Part shown: positions 44,314-52,673 of the stretch, one piece after another
Layout of the letters: the number at the start of each line of letters is the position of its first letter
Numbering within the stretch: position 1 is the first letter of the stretch
Origin: Rossellomorea sp. BNER
GTDB lineage: Bacteria > Bacillota > Bacilli > Bacillales > Bacillaceae_B
Assembly (NCBI GenBank): GCA_024213275.1
Contig: JANAVG010000007.1
Location: 186,001-250,000 of the forward strand
Direction: 5' to 3'
DNA length: 64,000 nt
Program-made: the position numbers and the translations under genes
The notes under the pieces: model-generated
The model's database searches: none
Told to the model about the DNA's origin: nothing
Seen by the model: only the letters and a program-made list of their open reading frames with translations

Positions 44314-45090
44314 CTACAGTAAATCTAACCATATCTTGATTGCCGTTCCAAATATTAAGCCGGCCAGAATCCATTGAAGTAGTTTTGTGTTCATTTTCTT
44401 CCCAGCTTGTGCCCCAAGTGGAGCAGCCATTAAGCTTGCTACGACCATAATAAGCGCAGGAATATAGTCTACTTGGCCCGTGGCGACTTTTCCAACTGTC
44501 GCCCCAATGGATGAGATCAAGGTGATCGCTAAAGATGATGCAATCGTCATTCTGGTAGGAATTTTCAACACTACAAGCATAATCGGTACAAGTAAGAATG
44601 CCCCCGCAGCACCTACAATTCCTGCTCCAACTCCAACGACAAGGGCAAGAATAGCTGCTAGCCATTTATTAAAGCTTACTTGTTCTAATGGGATCTCGTC
44701 TAACCCTTTTTTCGGAATAAACATCATAACGGCAGCGATTAGGGCTAAAATTCCATAGACAAGATTGATCCCACCTTCTGACATAAATTTAGAACCATAT
44801 CCTCCGATAAAGCTACCCATTAAAATACTAACACCCATATAGAGAATTAACGTTTTATTTAAGTAACCACCTTTTCGATAAGCCCAAACTCCGCCTAAGG
44901 TGGCAAAAAAAACTTGGACAGCACTAATACCAGATACTTCATGTGCTGTAAAAGCCGCAATTCCGAAAACGGGCGGGATATAGAGAAGCATTGGATATTT
45001 AATGATACTTCCACCGATTCCAACCATTCCTGAAACATAGGATCCAATAAAGCCAATGAGGAAGATAGTAAGAATAAAAGCAAAATCCAT
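44314..45090 (-). CDS. TauE/SafE family sulfite/sulfur-anion exporter
   Basis: A protein of 258 residues with eight membrane helices. [24 protein letters not shown] at the N-terminus and [37 protein letters not shown] at mid-protein are the paired TauE signatures. It probably exports sulfite or thiosulfate, the end products of persulfide oxidation. It follows the rhodanese-MBL gene by 65 bp and corresponds in position to YrkJ of the B. subtilis yrk cluster. It has no clear CstR-like site of its own, so it may be read through from upstream. Confidence 0.88.
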   Translation of the reverse strand: MDFAFILTIFLIGFIGSYVSGMVGIGGSIIKYPMLLYIPPVFGIAAFTAHEVSGISAVQVFFATLGGVWAYRKGGYLNKTLILYMGVSILMGSFIGGYGSKFMSEGGINLVYGILALIAAVMMFIPKKGLDEIPLEQVSFNKWLAAILALVVGVGAGIVGAAGAFLLVPIMLVVLKIPTRMTIASSLAITLISSIGATVGKVATGQVDYIPALIMVVASLMAAPLGAQAGKKMNTKLLQWILAGLIFGTAIKIWLDLL

Positions 45091-45155
45091 TAGTGATTCC
45101 TCCTTTATAGGAGAGACTGACCCTCTAAATAATAGTCAGCCTCTACTAGGTATTG

Positions 45156-46286
45156 TCATGATCGAATAGCACAACGGTTCGGACCGATTTCCATTTCACG
45201 CTGTTTTTCTTCATCAGGCATCCTCTTGCCCATGTTGGTTTCTCGGATTTCTTGATAGGCATTAGGCTGTGGTGGAAGATTCTCCGTGACAAGCTTTCTA
45301 AATTCGAGTTCATCATCAATATTCAAACCATGATTCATCCCGAAAAGTGTTCCTAGTCTTCCAGCTATTGTTCCATCGGCATTAATCTCGTCGATTTTCA
45401 TAAAGTGGGCAGGTAAAACAAGTAAGTCTTCGGCTAATTTTTTATATCGTTTATATAAAGATTCGCGTAAGTCCCCTACCCAATCTTCCGCTTTTCCGGC
45501 AAGGTCTGGGCGTCCTATCGAATCAATAAACAAAATATCTCCTGACAACAAGTATTTTTCTTCAATAATCAATGATGTTGATCCAATCGTATGCCCTGGA
45601 GAATATATAGCTGAAATATTGATCGTCGTTTCACCAATTTTCACCGTGTTTCCATCTTCAAGTTTTGCATAAGCGAACGTTACTTCTTCAGCATCCCTTG
45701 GAGGTAACCAATAAGTGGCCCCCGTTAGTTCAGCCATCTTCCGGCCGCCAGAAATGTGGTCTGCATGTAAATGAGTATCAAAAATGTGAGTAATCTTCAC
45801 GTTTTTCTCTTTAGCAAAATCTACGAATATATCTGTCATACGAGTCGCATCGACGATCGCTGCTTCCCCATGTGACAAAACCATATAGGATAAACACCCT
45901 TTTCCTAGACGGACAAATTGGTATAGTTCTCCTCCGTTCGTCGTATCTCCCACTTTTACTGGTTCTAAATGTTCGCTCCATGCTTTCATCCCGCCTTGAA
46001 GATAGGAAACGTCCTTTCCTTTTTCCGCCAGCATTTCCGCTACCATGATAGAGGAGCCTTCTTTCGCACAAACGACTAGGATCTCTTTATCGTCTGGAAG
46101 ATCGGAAAGAATCTCTTCAACTCCCTCTAATAGATCAAAGTAAGGTACATTTAAATAGGAGAAATGATGCCCTTCGATTTTCCAATCTTGAAAGGCGTCC
46201 TCATTACGTACATCTAAAATGAACAAATCCTCTTTATTGATTACTTTCTGTCCCACTTCTTTTGTTGTCATTCTTTTTATACCCAT
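45156..46286 (-). CDS. Rhodanese-MBL persulfide dioxygenase fusion
   Basis: A protein of 376 residues. Residues 5-110 form a rhodanese domain with active Cys73 in VVCAKEGSS. Residues 120-330 form an MBL domain with His171, His173, Asp175 and His176 ([11 protein letters not shown]) and the ligands SPGHTIGST and [16 protein letters not shown], the persulfide dioxygenase pattern. The order (rhodanese first) is like YrkH and differs from the C-terminal rhodanese of CstB. It would convert low-molecular-weight persulfide to sulfite or thiosulfate. A CstR-like operator lies just upstream at 46294-46309. Confidence 0.9.
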   Translation of the reverse strand: MGIKRMTTKEVGQKVINKEDLFILDVRNEDAFQDWKIEGHHFSYLNVPYFDLLEGVEEILSDLPDDKEILVVCAKEGSSIMVAEMLAEKGKDVSYLQGGMKAWSEHLEPVKVGDTTNGGELYQFVRLGKGCLSYMVLSHGEAAIVDATRMTDIFVDFAKEKNVKITHIFDTHLHADHISGGRKMAELTGATYWLPPRDAEEVTFAYAKLEDGNTVKIGETTINISAIYSPGHTIGSTSLIIEEKYLLSGDILFIDSIGRPDLAGKAEDWVGDLRESLYKRYKKLAEDLLVLPAHFMKIDEINADGTIAGRLGTLFGMNHGLNIDDELEFRKLVTENLPPQPNAYQEIRETNMGKRMPDEEKQREMEIGPNRCAIRS

Positions 46287-46293
46287 CTGGCCA

Positions 46294-46309
46294 ATACCCC
46301 CTACAGTAT
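46294..46309. promoter_or_regulatory. CstR-like operator 5
   Basis: ATACCCCCTACAGTAT; read on the other strand, ATACTGTAGGGGGTAT. Eight bases before the rhodanese-MBL start codon. A weaker palindrome than the other sites, but with the same ATAC-N8-GTAT frame. Confidence 0.65.
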
Positions 46310-46327
46310 ATTTTCCTGTAAAAAAAT

Positions 46328-46900
46328 TTATTTTATTTTTGATTCTACCTCACCATTCCACTGACTCATTCCAGGAACCACATTCGTAACGTTTGAGAAC
46401 CCTTTATCTGTTAGCAACTGTGCAGCCATATCACTTCGGTTACCTGTTCGGCATATAACATAAATGTCTTTGTTCTTATCTAATTCCGTGTAACGTAATT
46501 CCAGTTCACCAAGTGGAATCGATACTGCCCCCGGTATATGGTGAAAGGCATATTCAGCTGATTCACGCACATCAATAATTAAATTCTTTGTATCAGCTAA
46601 CTTAGTGACTAGTTCCTCATTCGAAATAACGTTAGCATGCTTTCTTTCTTTTTCTTCATCATCGCTTGCTTTTCGAATAAAATGTTTTAAAATATCGCCT
46701 TCTTCAATGGTTCCAAGATACTCATGTCCTGAGCTTTTTGCCCACGCTTGTAGATCGGCTTTTGAGCCTTTGTCTGTCGCTTGAACTTCAATTACTTGAC
46801 CTGCATCAAGGTTATGGATCGCTTTTTTCGTTCTAACAATTGGCATTGGACAAGCTAATCCTTTGGCATCTAATACAATATCTGTTTGAATTTGATTCAT
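46328..46900 (-). CDS. TusA-rhodanese fusion (YrkF-like)
   Basis: A protein of 190 residues from the ATG at 46900 (GGAGGT). Residues 1-75 are a TusA sulfur carrier with Cys17 in [13 protein letters not shown]. Residues 90-190 are a rhodanese with Cys150 in VICRTGNRS. Both sulfur-accepting cysteines are intact, so sulfur could pass from one domain to the other and on to the persulfide dioxygenase. It matches YrkF of B. subtilis in layout and place. Its own operator lies at 46915-46930. Confidence 0.92.
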   Translation of the reverse strand: MNQIQTDIVLDAKGLACPMPIVRTKKAIHNLDAGQVIEVQATDKGSKADLQAWAKSSGHEYLGTIEEGDILKHFIRKASDDEEKERKHANVISNEELVTKLADTKNLIIDVRESAEYAFHHIPGAVSIPLGELELRYTELDKNKDIYVICRTGNRSDMAAQLLTDKGFSNVTNVVPGMSQWNGEVESKIK

Positions 46901-46914
46901 GTTAAGACCTCCGC

Positions 46915-46930
46915 ATACGGTATAGGGTAT
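46915..46930. promoter_or_regulatory. CstR-like operator 4
   Basis: ATACGGTATAGGGTAT, squeezed between the dsrE stop at 46935 and the TusA-rhodanese start at 46900. It implies an extra promoter or roadblock inside the cluster. Confidence 0.7.
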
Positions 46931-46934
46931 ATTT

Positions 46935-47414
46935 TCAGATAAATAAATTAACGTTCCCATTCTCTGCATCTGCTAAATAGGCGGCTACACCTGCATACTC
47001 AACATCTTCTAATAGCTCTTCTTTTTGAAGGCCAAGAAGATCCATTGTCATGGTACATGCCACAAGATTTACTTCCTGTTCTTGTGCCATTGATATAAGA
47101 TCAGGTAATGGCATAGCATTATGCTTTTTCATCACATCTTTTATCATTTTGGGACCCATTCCTAAAAAGTTCATATTTGATAAGCCCATTTTATCCGCCC
47201 CTCTAGGCATCATTTTGGCAAACATCCTTTCCATAAGCCCCTTCTTCACAGGGACCATCTCTTCTTTTCTAAGAGCGTTTAATCCCCAAAAGGTATGAAA
47301 AATGGTTACATCATGATCATAAGCGGCTGCTCCATTAGCAATAATGTAAGCTGCCATTGCTTTATCATAATCCCCACTGAATAGAATAATATTGGTAGTC
47401 TTTCTTTCCGTCAT
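46935..47414 (-). CDS. DsrE/DsrF-like sulfur-relay protein (YrkE-like)
   Basis: A protein of 159 residues from the ATG at 47414 (GGAGG; the frame is open to 47435). It has the DsrE/DsrF/DrsH fold: TTNIILFSGDYDKAMAAYIIANGA at the start, GLNALRKEE, and Cys120 in VNLVACTMTMDLLG. This single cysteine is the persulfide carrier of DsrE-like proteins. It resembles YrkE. Operator 3 lies upstream at 47438. It would pass sulfane sulfur to the TusA proteins. Confidence 0.9.
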   Translation of the reverse strand: MTERKTTNIILFSGDYDKAMAAYIIANGAAAYDHDVTIFHTFWGLNALRKEEMVPVKKGLMERMFAKMMPRGADKMGLSNMNFLGMGPKMIKDVMKKHNAMPLPDLISMAQEQEVNLVACTMTMDLLGLQKEELLEDVEYAGVAAYLADAENGNVNLFI

Positions 47415-47437
47415 CAGGGTTCCTCCTCTATCCACTT

Positions 47438-47453
47438 ATACCCATAGGGGTAT
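47438..47453. promoter_or_regulatory. CstR-like operator 3
   Basis: ATACCCATAGGGGTAT, 24 bp before the dsrE start. It directly follows a TAAAAT -10 box read on the minus strand (47457-47452). Confidence 0.8.
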
Positions 47454-47472
47454 TTTATTCATTAAAAAATTT

Positions 47473-47700
47473 TTATCCTTTTTTAATCCAAAATGTGAAT
47501 ACATCATGTTCTTCTTTTGATTGAAGCATTTTATGTCCAGTTGATTTCACCCATGCAGTTAGGTCACTTTTCGCACCTTTGTCCGTTGTTTGAACTTCTA
47601 AAATCTGATCAGATTCCAATTCTTTCATCGCTTTTCTTGTTTTCACAATCGGCATTGGACAAGCTAACCCTTTTACATCTAATACTTTATCTACATTCAT
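47473..47700 (-). CDS. TusA-family sulfur carrier protein
   Basis: A protein of 75 residues with Cys14 in [18 protein letters not shown], the TusA active site, and the fold end VFTFWIKKG. It resembles YrkI and is close to the N-terminal domain of the TusA-rhodanese fusion (same [26 protein letters not shown] block). It carries sulfur as a persulfide between the relay proteins. GGAGGAAG precedes the ATG; its own promoter and operator are at 47729-47771. Confidence 0.92.
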   Translation of the reverse strand: MNVDKVLDVKGLACPMPIVKTRKAMKELESDQILEVQTTDKGAKSDLTAWVKSTGHKMLQSKEEHDVFTFWIKKG

Positions 47701-47728
47701 TATACTTCCTCCTCATACATTACACTAA

Positions 47729-47771
47729 ATACCTATAGGGGTATTTTATATTCTATAAAAAATGATGTCAA
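47729..47771 (-). promoter_or_regulatory. Sigma-A promoter and CstR-like operator 2 of tusA
   Basis: TTGACA (47771-47766), a 17-base spacer and TAAAAT (47748-47743) on the minus strand, directly followed by the operator ATACCTATAGGGGTAT at 47729-47744. Repressor bound there would block the -10 box and the start site. Confidence 0.85.
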
Positions 47772-47783
47772 TAGATAACGTTT

Positions 47784-48044
47784 CTATCTACTTTTCATCA
47801 GTAATTGAACGGCTTCCTTTACTAAGGCTTCTGTGTCTCCCCCTTTTTCCTGGGACTCTTTTACACATTCAACAAGGTTCATACTGACAATTAACCCGAT
47901 GGAACGTTCTAGAGCGGTTTTCGCTGCAGACATTTGCGTAATAACATCCTTACAATCTTCCCCTTGCTCCATCATGCGTAATACACCACTTATCTGCCCC
48001 TGTGCACGTTTGATTCGATTGATTACTTGAGAATCGTATTCCAT
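47784..48044 (-). CDS. cstR: CstR-type persulfide-sensing repressor (CsoR family)
   Basis: A protein of 86 residues from the ATG at 48044 (AAGGAGGG; the frame is open to 48116 without a better site). It has the all-helical CsoR/RcnR fold: INRIKRAQGQISGVLRMMEQGEDCKDVITQMSA. Cys31 and Cys60 lie at the same numbers as the reactive pair of S. aureus CstR. The copper-binding His four residues before the second Cys is replaced by Asn56, which argues against a copper sensor. Persulfides would crosslink the cysteines and release the repressor. Five ATAC-N8-GTAT operators in 46.3-48.1 kb fit its regulon. Confidence 0.88.
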   Translation of the reverse strand: MEYDSQVINRIKRAQGQISGVLRMMEQGEDCKDVITQMSAAKTALERSIGLIVSMNLVECVKESQEKGGDTEALVKEAVQLLMKSR

Positions 48045-48087
48045 GTAGAACCCTCCTTGATAAAAATAAATGATACCTACATGGAAC

Positions 48088-48116
48088 ATAATATACCCTA
48101 TAAGGTATTTAGTCAA
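48088..48116 (-). promoter_or_regulatory. cstR promoter with CstR-like operator 1
   Basis: TTGACT (48116-48111), a 17-base spacer and TATTAT (48093-48088) on the minus strand. The operator ATACCCTATAAGGTAT at 48093-48108 fills the spacer, giving autoregulation. Confidence 0.85.
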
Positions 48117-48152
48117 GAAGGGAGTTCTTATTACAAAACTTTTATTTTCTAG

Positions 48153-48743
48153 TTATGAGGCACCTTTCACTAGATCCATCATCATTTCTTCATTCATCGG
48201 TCCCACAATTCTTTTGGATACCTTTCCTTGTGTATCAATAATATAACTAGTTGGAAAGGCAACAGCTTGATATCTTCCACTTACATCCCCCTTCTTATCT
48301 AGTAATATCGGGAATGTCAATTTATACTCGGATACAAATTTATTAATCGCTTCTTCCCCTTTATCTAAATCCGTTACATTTACAGCGAGAATTTCCACAT
48401 TTTCCATTTCTGCTGAATCCGTGTAGAAATTTTGCATATGTGGCATTTCGGCTCTACATGGAGGACACCAAGTTGCCCAGAAGTTTATGATGACTTTTTT
48501 TCCTCTATAATCAGACAGTGATACTGTTTGTCCATCTAGAGTCGTTAAAGTGAAGTCTGGTGCCATACTTCCTTCAACGATTTTCTCAGATGAATATTTC
48601 TTTTGGCTTTCTGCCTCAGGATTATATTGATTTGATGTCTCACTATACATTTCCTCTTTATCTTTTTGATTTTGAAAAATGTTAATAATGAAAATAGCTA
48701 CTAACAATGACACGACTGCTAATGAAAATATTTTTTTACTCAC
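48153..48743 (-). CDS. Membrane-anchored thioredoxin-like protein (ResA/TlpA family)
   Basis: A protein of 196 residues with an N-terminal anchor (IFSLAVVSLLVAIFIINIF) and a thioredoxin fold from about 55. APDFTLTTLDGQTVSLSDYRGK leads to the active site WATWCPPCRAEM (Cys93, Cys96), and VAFPTSYIID holds the cis-proline. It works outside the membrane as a reductase of disulfides, for example in cytochrome c maturation or for other exported targets, and would receive electrons through the CcdA-like protein encoded at the head of this operon. It overlaps the preceding gene by eight bases. Confidence 0.92.
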   Translation of the reverse strand: MSKKIFSLAVVSLLVAIFIINIFQNQKDKEEMYSETSNQYNPEAESQKKYSSEKIVEGSMAPDFTLTTLDGQTVSLSDYRGKKVIINFWATWCPPCRAEMPHMQNFYTDSAEMENVEILAVNVTDLDKGEEAINKFVSEYKLTFPILLDKKGDVSGRYQAVAFPTSYIIDTQGKVSKRIVGPMNEEMMMDLVKGAS

Positions 48744-49332
48744 TTCTCTTCCCCCTCCAAGACAAAATCATGAAATAGACCATTACGACGAGGTAAACGG
48801 CAGTCGTTAGACTCCATATCGACCCTTGAACAGATTGGACCAAAAGTTGAAAGATGGTGAAGAGGATGATTATTTGGGTACCCCCATCTCTACTTGAATA
48901 ATAAACAAATCCTATGTTTATGAAGAATGCAATAAGGGCCGTAATAGACATCTGTGACAAGATTCCTAGAGTTAGTTGGTATACCGTAATCGTTATGATC
49001 CATGCTGGAAAAATAAAATGTTGATCTTCTTTTCTTTTATAGTAGAGATAGGTATACAATAATACGCCGATTACCCCTAACCAAACTCCTTTTATTCCCC
49101 CATTAAAGTAAATAATGGAATAGGGATGTGAAAAAATATTCTTTATATCAAAGAGAATGATACTGAACTTCCACACCATGATGAAAATAAAAGCACTATT
49201 TGAATACCAATTGATTGCGTACTGACCATAGCGCACTCGCACAGTAATCAATGTAAGAATCACCGCTATAATAAAAGCCAACCAAGTATTAGCGAATGTA
49301 AAAGAACCTATTGTATACCAATGTTTTTCCAT
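48736..49332 (-). CDS. Multi-pass membrane protein of unknown family
   Basis: A protein of 198 residues with about seven hydrophobic segments (FANTWLAFIIAVILTLITV, SAFIFIMVWKFSIILF, GVWLGVIGVLLYTYLYY and others) and short charged loops (YYKRKEDQH). There is no cysteine, so it cannot be a thiol relay itself. The overall form recalls membrane proteins that sit beside TlpA-like genes in Bacillus, but I cannot name the family. It lies between the histidine kinase and the TlpA-like gene, overlapping the latter, which implies a shared task. Confidence 0.6.
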   Translation of the reverse strand: MEKHWYTIGSFTFANTWLAFIIAVILTLITVRVRYGQYAINWYSNSAFIFIMVWKFSIILFDIKNIFSHPYSIIYFNGGIKGVWLGVIGVLLYTYLYYKRKEDQHFIFPAWIITITVYQLTLGILSQMSITALIAFFINIGFVYYSSRDGGTQIIILFTIFQLLVQSVQGSIWSLTTAVYLVVMVYFMILSWRGKRSE

Positions 49333-49337
49333 ACCCT

Positions 49338-50408
49338 TTATTCCTTTGAACTTTCGTTATTATTTAAAGGTAGAAGCACTTCAAAGTTATGATGATACTC
49401 ATCGGTATTTAATGTAATCGTCCCTCCATGTGCCTTTACAATTTCAGTTGAAATAGAGAGTCCTAATCCCGCTCCATCGGTAACTTTCGTCCGAGATGGA
49501 TCAACGCGGTAGAACCTTTCAAAAATTAATTTTTCTTCATTTTTTGGAATTCGCTTTCCCTGATGTTGAAGCTGTAATAGATAGTTCTCATTTGAAATAA
49601 ATCCTTTGATTCTTACAGATTTTCCAATGTCATAATCCACTATGTTTTGAAGTAAGTTCATAATCACTTGTTTAATCGCATAGTCCACACCTAAAATCTT
49701 AGCGGCATCTACTTCCACTATTACCTTAAGATTATTCTTTATAAATTTTAGTTGAAATGTCCTTACTAGATCCTTAATGACTTGATCGATTTGAACGACC
49801 GTTTTTTGAGGGGAGGGCATGGTTGATGGCTCTGCCCAAGAACTGATCCACACTAACTGGTTAAATAAATGCTCTATTCGATCCGTTTCCTCTTTCAAGG
49901 AACGGTATATTTCTTGGTCTCCGTTAATAATTCCTTTTTCTAATCCCTCTAAATAACCGGAAAGATTCGTTAAGGGCGTTTTTAATTCATGTGATAAATC
50001 TCGCAGCAGTTGATTTTGCTTTTGCTTAACCTGCTTAAGTGAATCTACAAACGAATTAAAGGTTTCATTTAGCTCGTTTACTTCATTTATTACTGAACGA
50101 TCTACATGTGATGGTATTTCTCCTTTTTTCAAACACTCTGTAGCCTTAGTAAGTTGTTTAATCGGTTTGGTAAACCATCTTAAAAACATATAGTGAACTA
50201 GACCTCCTATTAATAGGGCGACTATACTTATTACAATAAGAAAGTCTAGTAATTGTTTTTCTAGCAGTTGACCTGTTATATTCTGCTGATTAACCAATGT
50301 ACAGGCATAATTTCTAACAGTGAGACCTACTGTAAAAGTCATGATAATCAAAATAATCGCATGAACAAAGGTTAGATGGGAAGTAAACTTCCATTTATTG
50401 AACGACAA
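49338..50408 (-). CDS. Sensor histidine kinase
   Basis: A protein of 356 residues from the TTG at 50408 (GGGG 7 bases upstream); the frame is open to 50450, inside the response-regulator gene. Two membrane helices flank a very short outside loop (about 20-40 and 60-85). A HAMP domain follows (RWFTKPIKQLTKATECLKKGEIP), then the phospho-His in LSHELKTPLTNLSGYL and an ATPase domain (NLLQNIVDYDIGKS, DGAGLGLSISTEIVKAHGG). The N box has IVDY rather than the common AIKY. The tiny sensor loop contains one cysteine (RNYACTLV), interesting next to thiol-redox genes. Confidence 0.88.
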   Translation of the reverse strand: MSFNKWKFTSHLTFVHAIILIIMTFTVGLTVRNYACTLVNQQNITGQLLEKQLLDFLIVISIVALLIGGLVHYMFLRWFTKPIKQLTKATECLKKGEIPSHVDRSVINEVNELNETFNSFVDSLKQVKQKQNQLLRDLSHELKTPLTNLSGYLEGLEKGIINGDQEIYRSLKEETDRIEHLFNQLVWISSWAEPSTMPSPQKTVVQIDQVIKDLVRTFQLKFIKNNLKVIVEVDAAKILGVDYAIKQVIMNLLQNIVDYDIGKSVRIKGFISNENYLLQLQHQGKRIPKNEEKLIFERFYRVDPSRTKVTDGAGLGLSISTEIVKAHGGTITLNTDEYHHNFEVLLPLNNNESSKE

Positions 50409-51084
50409 ATTTATACCCCATTCCTCTGACAGTATGTATGTAATGATCAAGTGCTAGTATTTGGAGCTTCTTTCTTAAATGTCTTACATGGACATCAATT
50501 GTTCGCTCTGTTACCACTTTTTCTTGGGATGTATACAAATAATCTAATAGTTGTTCCCTAGAAATCACTTGACCATGATTCACCATTAAAAAATACAATA
50601 TAAGAAATTCAAATGCCGTTAAATCAATGATTTCTCCCTTGTATTTTACCTCGCCTTTTTCAGGCTTAATTGTAAGTCCACCGATACTGATTTTCTTACA
50701 ATGATTGTCCGTTCTCCGTAACACAGTCTCTACTCTCATGACCAGTTCACTTGGACTAAAAGGTTTTGTGATATAATCATCCGCCCCAATCTTTAATCCC
50801 GTTATCTTTTCCTCTTCACTCGATTTAGCCGTAACCATAATAATGCCCACTTGACTATTTTGTTTTCCACGAATCCACGAACAGAGTTCCTCCCCATTTA
50901 TGTGTGGTAACATTAAATCAAGAATGACAAAACATGGATCATGAAGGATAAATAGGTCCTGTCCTATCTTTCCATCGGCTGCTTCAATGACTTCATAGCC
51001 CTCTTTTTCTAAAAAGATTCTCATTAATTTTCTAATTTTATCATCGTCTTCAATTATTAAAATGTTTTTGCTACGTTTTGGCAC
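50395..51084 (-). CDS. OmpR-family response regulator
   Basis: A protein of 229 residues with a receiver domain (acidic pair in IIEDDDK, phospho-Asp56 in VILDLMLPH, Lys in TKPFSPSEL) and an OmpR/PhoB winged helix (LTAFEFLILYFLMVNHGQVISREQLLDYL, TERTIDVHVRHLRKKL). It ends within the start of the kinase gene (14-base overlap). Located between ccdA-like and kinase genes, it may regulate its own operon. Target sites were not identified. Confidence 0.92.
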   Translation of the reverse strand: MPKRSKNILIIEDDDKIRKLMRIFLEKEGYEVIEAADGKIGQDLFILHDPCFVILDLMLPHINGEELCSWIRGKQNSQVGIIMVTAKSSEEEKITGLKIGADDYITKPFSPSELVMRVETVLRRTDNHCKKISIGGLTIKPEKGEVKYKGEIIDLTAFEFLILYFLMVNHGQVISREQLLDYLYTSQEKVVTERTIDVHVRHLRKKLQILALDHYIHTVRGMGYKFVVQ

Positions 51085-51096
51085 GGATATACCCCC

Positions 51097-51807
51097 TTAG
51101 ATAAATAAATTATAGGCGGCAAGGAAGGCACTAATCTGCTGCATCTTCCCACTAAACACTAGGAACCCAAGTATAATCATTAACACACCATTTACGACAT
51201 TTAATTTTAGCAGTATTTTATTAATTTTCCCCATGACTTTAAAGGTTTTCGTCAGTGAAAAGGAAATCATGATAAAGGGGATCGCTAATCCAAGAGAATA
51301 AATCACTAATAAGAGAATCCCTTGAGTTAATGTACCTGTAGAACTAGCTAACAGCAAGATAGAAGATAAGGTAATTCCTACACATGGTGACCACCCACTG
51401 GCAAATGCCATGCCAAGAAACAAAGAGCCGACCCCTGTACCTTTCTTACTAGAATTAAACTTACGTGTATCTTTCAGTAAAAATGAAAGATTTATCCACC
51501 CAACCATTTGTAGACCAAAAAGAATAATTAGAATGCCAGCTATTTGTTCAATATAAAAGCGATACGATGTAAATAGCTCTCCTAAAAAGCTTGCTGAGGC
51601 TCCCATAATAACAAAGATGATTGAAAATCCTACAATAAATCCAACTGATCTCGTCAAAACAAGAGACCTTTCTACCTTCATTCTTCCCCCTTCTACTGTT
51701 CCCCCTGTCAAATGACTTACGTATGCAGGTAATAAAGGAAATACACAAGGAGAAAAGAAAGAAAGTACTCCGGCAAAAAAGGCAAACCATATAGACACCT
51801 CTTGCAT
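51097..51807 (-). CDS. CcdA/DsbD-like thiol-electron transporter
   Basis: A protein of 236 residues with six membrane helices. The two redox cysteines are Cys21 in FFSPCVFPLLPAYV and Cys142 in ASGWSPCVGI, as in CcdA. It carries electrons from cytoplasmic thioredoxin to outside thiol proteins such as the TlpA-like protein three genes further on. It is first gene of the five-gene operon, 12 bp before the response regulator. GGAG precedes the ATG at 51807. Confidence 0.93.
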   Translation of the reverse strand: MQEVSIWFAFFAGVLSFFSPCVFPLLPAYVSHLTGGTVEGGRMKVERSLVLTRSVGFIVGFSIIFVIMGASASFLGELFTSYRFYIEQIAGILIILFGLQMVGWINLSFLLKDTRKFNSSKKGTGVGSLFLGMAFASGWSPCVGITLSSILLLASSTGTLTQGILLLVIYSLGLAIPFIMISFSLTKTFKVMGKINKILLKLNVVNGVLMIILGFLVFSGKMQQISAFLAAYNLFI

Positions 51808-52018
51808 TGGCTGTTCACTCCTTTCTCCTACATAATGAACAACCTTTGTTAATTTTTTATTAATTCTACAAAAATAATATCAATAATCATGGGTTTAGAT
51901 TATTTTTTTTCATAACTAAGGATTTATAAATGACTTTTTCCTGCATACTTCTTCATAGAATGGGGATAGTTACAACAAGAACATTTAGTTACAATTTTTT
52001 AAAAGGGAGGATTTTATA

Positions 52019-52228
52019 TTGGAGGATATGACCATTTTCGTAAAAGAAGCAACAAGTGAGAAACCGATTCAAACATTAGAAACCATTCTAATGCAAATCG
52101 ATGGAGTGGAAAGAGCTTTGGTGGATATTGTCGATGGTGAAGTAAAGGTTACATACAATGAGGGACAAATTAAACAAGAGGAGATTATTGCCAGCATTCA
52201 GCAGCATGGGCTGCATCCAATGGATTAG
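52019..52228 (+). CDS. HMA-like small protein lacking the metal-binding cysteines
   Basis: A protein of 69 residues from a TTG at 52019 with GGGAGG 8 bases upstream; an ATG at 52028 is too close to a ribosome site. The beta-alpha-beta pattern of heavy-metal-associated (CopZ-like) domains is visible: MTIFVKEATSEKPIQTLETIL, VERALVDIVDGEVKVTY, IASIQQHGLHP. There is no cysteine at all; the usual GMTCxxC loop is replaced by EATSEKP. So it cannot bind copper in the normal way. It is divergent from the CcdA operon. Confidence 0.65.
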   Translation: MEDMTIFVKEATSEKPIQTLETILMQIDGVERALVDIVDGEVKVTYNEGQIKQEEIIASIQQHGLHPMD

Positions 52229-52673
52229 ACCTTAGTTGGAAAAACCCTATTGGAGTTACCACTTACGCATTTTTTTATATAAAAAGCTGGTGCTTGCATT
52301 GTAATTGGCCGTTTATAGATGCTTTTTGTAAGTTTTAAGCCACCATTCGTTTTGACAAAATGATTGACATATAAAGATGTAAAAACTCGCCGCTTTTTGG
52401 CGAGTTTTTTACTGGACAAGTATTCAGCGGTAGTCCTACTTTCTAAAATAGGTCTATGAAACACATTTTGACGTTTATTAAAGGATTTTCGTTCTTCATA
52501 GGCTTGATGAAGGTCAATTTGGACGTTCATTTCAAGATTTTCGTCTTTAATAGGCTGTATGTGGGTCTTTAAACGACTAGATAAATAAAGAGATCGACGT
52601 GTCCAATTCACACGTCATTTCTGCTGTCATTAATTCAGGAATCATCTTAAAATGGAATCATTTGATCACTACC
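52229..52673. other. Intergenic region with a doubtful open frame
   Basis: A minus-strand open frame of 128 residues (52611-52225) begins without a ribosome site and reads through the terminator at 52381-52411, so its second half is unlikely to be real. Its first part (LKTHIQPIKDENLEMNVQ, RPILESRTTAEYLSSKK) looks more protein-like and could be the end of a lost gene. Confidence 0.3.
52381..52411. terminator. Strong bidirectional terminator
   Basis: Perfect 10-bp stem AAAACTCGCC / GGCGAGTTTT with a 7-nt GCTTTTT loop. TTTTTT follows on the plus strand and TTTTTAC on the minus strand. Confidence 0.8.

Noticed and set aside
52225..52611. A 128-residue Lys/Arg-rich frame as a real gene
   Set aside because: It runs through a strong terminator hairpin and lacks a ribosome site; kept only as a possible remnant in the intergenic note.
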